A stretch of DNA of 64,000 bases from Archegozetes longisetosus (Eukaryota > Arthropoda > Arachnida > Sarcoptiformes > Trhypochthoniidae). The position numbers were made by a program, and so were the translations under genes. Within the stretch, counting starts at the first letter, position 1, and each line of letters starts with the position of its first letter. The notes under the pieces were generated by a model. That model did no database searches, had not been told where the DNA came from, and saw only the letters and a program-made list of their open reading frames with translations. Location: contig JAEMBT020000008.1 in NCBI GenBank assembly GCA_018873245.2, positions 9,421,172 to 9,485,171 on the forward strand, given 5' to 3'. This document shows positions 59,619 through 64,000 of this stretch, piece by piece.

Positions 59619-61285
59619 AATAAACCAGAACTAATAAATTTTTTATATGAAAAATATTTAGAAGACGAATAATCTATAATATTATGAGAAGTGAACTTTA
59701 GAACTTTTATTCATCAAATTGAGTCAGTTTTTTCATTAGAATTAGCACTTATTTTGCAATTCAATCAGATGTATGTCAGTCCCTAAAAAATGTTTCGAAA
59801 AAAATTTGAAATTTGAATAACTATTATCTGACATTAAGTACTTATTAATAAAAGGAACAATGGAAAATTGTTGGAAATAATAAATAACATATGTAAACGT
59901 GTTTAAATTATCAAAACACAAGCATATGTGAAAAAAAAATCTTCTGCAATTTAAACTAGAAAAATATGTTTTTTTCATGTTTTTCATAGATAAAACAATG
60001 AAAAATTGACAGAAGATATTAAAATTTTCAAAACATATCAATATTAGAGTCAATTTCTATCATGTAAAACATGAAATTTAATTATACATTGAAGTAATCA
60101 ACTTTAGTTCTCCTAAATAGAGTATTTAGTATGAAGTCAGGTAAAAAACTCTATTCTCATCATAAAAGAAAGACTGAGAAATATTAATAATATTGAGTAG
60201 TAATAGCAATAAAAAAGATATGATATAATAAAAACTTGTATATATTCAGGAGAAATAAAAATGGACGCTGGCCACCACTTTAACGCTGCACTAAGACTAC
60301 ACTTGAATGCGTTTTATCAGGTATTTCACTTCAAAAATATTTATTTGGAAGCATAGAAAGAACGTGTTAAGTCACTTATTAGAAATTCCTATAAATCCAC
60401 TGATCCATCTGATCCACTGAAACTATTACTAATAACTTATAACTTTTTATTTAAAGCAATTAAGTGGTTAATCGAATATAAGTAAAAATTTACTTTGAAG
60501 TTAACTATTTGACAAAACTCATTCAATTAGATCTTATTTAAGACATGGGTCTCTCAAGATATGCTCATTACAGTTGAATTCTATAGAAAATTCTTATGAT
60601 AAAAACCTAACAATAAACACGCATAAAACTGAAGCTATAAATGGTTTACCTGGATTACAACCAGAAAGCTGGGCAACGAATGAATTTTCCAGTGTGTAGC
60701 AAAATTTCATGTTTTACATAATAGAAGTTAACTCTAATATTTAACATGCTTGGAAGCTTCAAAATTATCTGTCAATTTCTCATTCTTTTGTTTATGGAAG
60801 ATATAAGACGAAGAACATTTTTCTAGTTTTAAATTGCAGAAAATTTTGTATTTTTTACATCTGCTTGTGTTTTGATAATTGAATTACGTTACCATATGTT
60901 GTCTGTTATTCCCAACAATTTTTCTTTTGTTCCCTTTTAGTAATAAGAACTTTACATCAGATAGTAGCTATTCAAATTTCAAAATTTTTGAGTCTATCCA
61001 ATAATGTGATGCTTTGTATTGCTATATCAAACAATAGTTATCATATGATTGGTATTAACGAGAACATATGATAAAATTGATTCTAAGAACCGTCATTAAC
61101 ATATTAATAACTGAGTCTCCTCTTTGAACTCATAATAAATTTCTGAATTCTTAAGGTGTATAAGAAATCGATTCAATTTTTTTTTTGATGAGTTTGCATT
61201 CATTTAATTAATATTTTCATCTTATCTAAGCTCTAAGATAAATAACATTATCTTAGTATAATGCTATCTAAAAGATAAAATAATT
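59619..61285. other. Gene-free stretch with a candidate first exon
   Basis: AT-rich. Only a short possible first exon (60261-60320) stands out. Confidence 0.4.
60261..60320 (+). CDS. Candidate 5' coding exon
   Basis: ATG in a good context (AAAAATGG) encodes MDAGHHFNAALRLHLNAFYQ and meets a CAG|GTATTT donor in phase 0. A TATA-like string lies just upstream (GTATATATTC). No following exon could be assigned. Confidence 0.2.
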
Positions 61286-62207
61286 TTATGGGCAAAAGAC
61301 AATTTCATAGCCAGTAGTAGGGTTTCCGTGACAGGTGAAAGTGCTAGTAGTATCATCATATGCATAGCTGTAAGCATCAGGACATGCAGTCTTGAAAATC
61401 GATGGATAGTTTGTCGGCCAATTACTGCTCTTACAAGTGTCTGGCGTACCGTAAGCTCCTCTACAACAATACTGATCAGTATTGAATTGCATACACGCAC
61501 TCTTACATGCGACTGTCCATCCGCCATTATTTTTAACCGCCAGCTCTGCCGGACAGCGAGCATTCAGGTCTGCGTAACAACCGGCCGTATTGCAATCGTA
61601 TTTGCTGTCTCCAACCTTTCTGAAAGTTCCAGCAATGGGCACGATCTGCATAGGAAGATTGTAACCATCGACTAGACTGATGTCATAGTAGTCTTGTCCA
61701 CCCCAACCGTCGAGTGTGAATTCCGCTAAAGTGACCGGTGGTACACCCCCGGCACCATTACACGCGATCCTATTGCCTAATAATTTAGGGAAAATAATTA
61801 AATTTTTGAGTCAAGTCCTGATTGGGAAAAATTTTTAGAGATGAAGAACTGAAATACATTTCAATGATGAATGGCCTGAACGAAAATTTTGATTTCAGTA
61901 CTTGATTTGTATTAATAGTTTAAAGACATAAAATATAATTTAATAACTCACCGCAATCTCCAGTAACACAATGTCCGCTTCCATCACATTCAGTTCGACC
62001 CCATATTCTTCCGCCCCAACCGTTACCAACTTGAAAGCTACGAACACCCCATTGAGCTAGAGCGAAGCCTCCGTTCTCTGGAGTGCCTTTCTGCGGATTA
62101 CCTAATATTCCGGGCCATACTGTGAACGGACATTTATTTCTGAGTCTTATTTCATGAGCAGAAGTAATTGCCACAGTTAAAACAAATAACACAAATTTTA
62201 CTTCCAT
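61286..62207 (-). CDS. Thaumatin-like protein
   Basis: Two exons, 62207-61952 and 61776-61286, joined in phase (GTGAGT donor, ATTAG acceptor, codon G|GC); 248 residues. A signal peptide (VKFVLFVLTVAITSA) precedes a full thaumatin/PR-5 domain: HEIRLRNKCPFTVWPGI, GRIWGRTECDGSGHCVTGDC, PPVTLAEFTLDGWGGQDYYD and ISLVDGYNLPM, then the C-terminal CYADLNARCP, FNTDQYCCRGAYGTPDTC and AYSYAYDDTTSTFTC. I count the full set of 16 cysteines (eight disulfides). The acidic-cleft residues (Arg of GRTEC, Glu of LAEF, Asp of QDYYD and LVDG) are kept, which in plant and insect members goes with beta-glucan binding and antifungal activity. Activity here is inferred. The higher GC content of the coding exons contrasts with the AT-rich flanks. 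Confidence 0.92.
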
Positions 62208-62307
62208 TTCTTATGTTTTAATTGAGTAGTTATCAATTAAAAATGAACAGTTTTAGCTTCATTCCCGTCCTTAAATACACGTTATGTAGGCGTTTTAATA
62301 TGTTTTT

Positions 62308-62400
62308 GACAGGATAGGAATATGTTTGTGCCGACAGGATAGGAATATATATGCATTGACAGGATAGGAATATGTTCATATTGACAAGATAGACATATAT
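62308..62400. repeat. 25-bp tandem array upstream of the thaumatin-like gene
   Basis: Four units starting at 62308, 62333, 62358 and 62383, spaced exactly 25 bp; core GACAGGATAGGAATATG, the last unit degenerate (GACAAGATAGACATAT). It sits 100-190 bp upstream of the start codon at 62207, so a promoter role is possible. Confidence 0.85.
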
Positions 62401-62748
62401 TATGATCCGGTTGAATTGCAAAACAAATGTTAATTCTAATGAAAATATTGACTCAATTTGATGAATAAAAGTAAATTCCTCTAAAGTTCTCAACTTATAA
62501 TTTTATAGATTATTCGTTTTCTAAATATTTTTCAGTTTTATCTAACGACTTTTGAAAAATTCAAAACTTTTAAGAGTTGTTTAGGATGAGAATGTTTGAT
62601 AAATATCAATAATTTTGCTCTAAATGTTTTAAATAAAATGATAATTTAATGGATGATTTAAACATTATCTCATTGAATGCCATCATATGATTGAATGAGT
62701 ACTGTAAAAAATACAAAAATAAAATAAAAATAAAAATAAACATACAAT

Positions 62749-62751
<3 letters not shown>

Positions 62752-62798
<47 letters not shown>

Positions 62799-62808
62799 CA
62801 CGCACACA
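62752..62808. repeat. (CA)n microsatellite
   Basis: About 28 CA units with two CG interruptions near the right end; the matching open frame on the other strand is an artefact. Confidence 0.95.
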
Positions 62809-62865
62809 AATTTAATTATAACCTTTAGTTTAACAAATAGATATAAACAAATAAAAACCAGATAC

Positions 62866-62950
62866 TTTGACCATTGGATGGTCAAAGTAACAGAACTATA
62901 ATACATAAACAAATAGAAACTTTGGATAATTTGACCATTGGATGGTCAAA
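62866..62950. repeat. Duplicated 21-bp palindrome
   Basis: TTTGACCAT-TGG-ATGGTCAAA occurs at 62866-62886 and 62930-62950, within a tandem duplication of about 64 bp that also repeats AAACAAATA.AAAC and GTAACA.AACT. Confidence 0.85.
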
Positions 62951-64000
62951 GTAACAAAACTGTTTGCGAATACTTTGGACTGTTTGTGAACAAATTATGG
63001 AAGGTTTTTCGGTGGGAAAATGCTAGACACCAACAAAGTCGACTGAAATAACCTAAGAATCATTCCTTCTTTTGCAGTAGCAAAGTAAAGTTGTGCTCCT
63101 GGTCGTGAAAACTTTAAAAGAAAGTGTTGTTAAATATATGTATGTGTTTTTTTGTGAATTTTAAATAAAATTTTTTTATGACAAACTCTATTGTGTATTT
63201 AATTTAATTATATATTAAAAAACGTCCCAACACAATCTGCATGGCACCTGGAACATTGAATCAAGACAAACAGCAAGCGGCGTTATTTTTTTCAACTAAA
63301 CTTTTACACACATATATACTGTAAATTTATATCCTCAGACTAGAATTTAATCGAGTCTTAGACTCAATACTTAATTTCCAGTGTGTGAGGATTAAAAGCG
63401 ATCCCAAAAAACATTGTCTCACGTAAAGAATAAACGTGACAGTACTATTAAGGGTCGACTCGTAAAACTAATATCTCAAGACTTTGTATCTGATTATCAG
63501 ATTTTAAATTTCATTCAGTAAATAGTTCACATGTTTTGTAGTTTTTAGTGGGCAGTTTTTAACAAAAGTAGAGATACATGTATGCAGAACATCTGTAAAA
63601 TCACGGATCGACTTTCTTGGGCTTGCATTTGTCTATTATTTCAAGCAATATATTTGATGTAAGTGATAGATAAGTCTCTAGTTTTAAAGCTAGAGAGTCT
63701 TTTACATTTGATTCACAGCTTCAGATAATTCGTTGATATAGTTTTTGATTCTGTAATTTGATGTTCGAATGTTTTGAGTACTAGTTTTTCGTTTTCATCT
63801 TTATCGTTTTGTTTGGGGCCTTCATCCTTACCACCTGTTGGTTCTCGATGTTTGTAATTTACTCTGACAGAACGTAAAATTTAGTGACATCGACCACCAA
63901 TGATCCTTTGAAGGTGGTGGTGGAGGTGGTAATAGCGATGACTCCTAATCTTATAGTGGTAAATATTTCTATTGTTTTATTCCATATAATGTCTAATATG
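62951..64000. other. Gene-free stretch to the window end
   Basis: No exon supported. A GGTGGTGGTGGAGGTGGT run near 63915 could encode a glycine- or valine-rich peptide but no frame around it holds up. Confidence 0.4.

Noticed and set aside
61264-61675. Open frames overlapping the second thaumatin exon in other frames and on the plus strand
   Set aside because: Shadows of the thaumatin-like coding exon, whose cysteine pattern identifies the real frame.
62606-62809. Cys/Val-rich open frame on the minus strand
   Set aside because: Translation of the CA microsatellite and flanking AT-rich DNA.
1-64000. CRISPR arrays, operons or prokaryotic features
   Set aside because: No regularly spaced short direct repeats with unique spacers; introns and transposons show a eukaryotic nuclear sequence.

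Overview
The window is eukaryotic, strongly AT-rich nuclear DNA from an arthropod, most likely an acariform (probably trombidiform) mite. The evidence is short introns with canonical GT..AG ends, a trombidiform-like gustatory receptor, a bacterial-type UDP-glycosyltransferase with no signal peptide or membrane anchor (as in spider mites), a secreted bacterial-type NlpC/P60 enzyme (as in dust mites), a DEG/ENaC channel and a thaumatin-like protein. A short interstitial TTAGG run fits an arthropod. Species assignment is inference.

Layout. 1-1.9 kb: minus-strand SLC26 anion-transporter gene running off the left edge, with frame breaks. 3.6-3.9 kb: eIF2-alpha-kinase-like pseudogene. 6.4-8.4 kb: two adjacent minus-strand genes for secreted proteins with divergent dynein-light-chain (LC8) folds; one codes three LC8-like domains, one per exon, joined by phase-0 introns. 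10-19 kb: foldback repeat, orphan exon, LRR pseudogene, deleted mariner, hAT relic. 19.3-20.4 kb: complete membrane-anchored C-type lectin. 20.6-25.3 kb: MITE, second hAT, Tc1-like relic. 26.6-27.8 kb: intronless DEG/ENaC channel. 28.5-31.1 kb: near-perfect 380-bp inverted repeat and other palindromes. 34.9-38.9 kb: NlpC/P60 gene and two-exon UGT. 41-45 kb: hAT fragment, two foldback elements, a TTAA-flanked MITE. 46.3-47.4 kb: broken Polinton/adintovirus-type polymerase. 48.8-50.8 kb: complete five-exon glucosylceramidase. 52.4-57.6 kb: degenerate satellite and several MITEs. 58.2-59.6 kb: gustatory receptor. 61.3-62.2 kb: thaumatin-like protein with a 25-bp tandem array upstream.

The genes do not form a pathway. 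A common theme is the interface with the outside or the gut: secreted LC8-like proteins, lectin, cell-wall hydrolase, glycosyltransferase for xenobiotics, lysosomal glucosylceramidase, chemoreceptor, sodium channel and thaumatin-like protein. Everything between is transposon debris. Exon models were built by hand from splice signals, reading frames and family alignment from memory; no searches were run.
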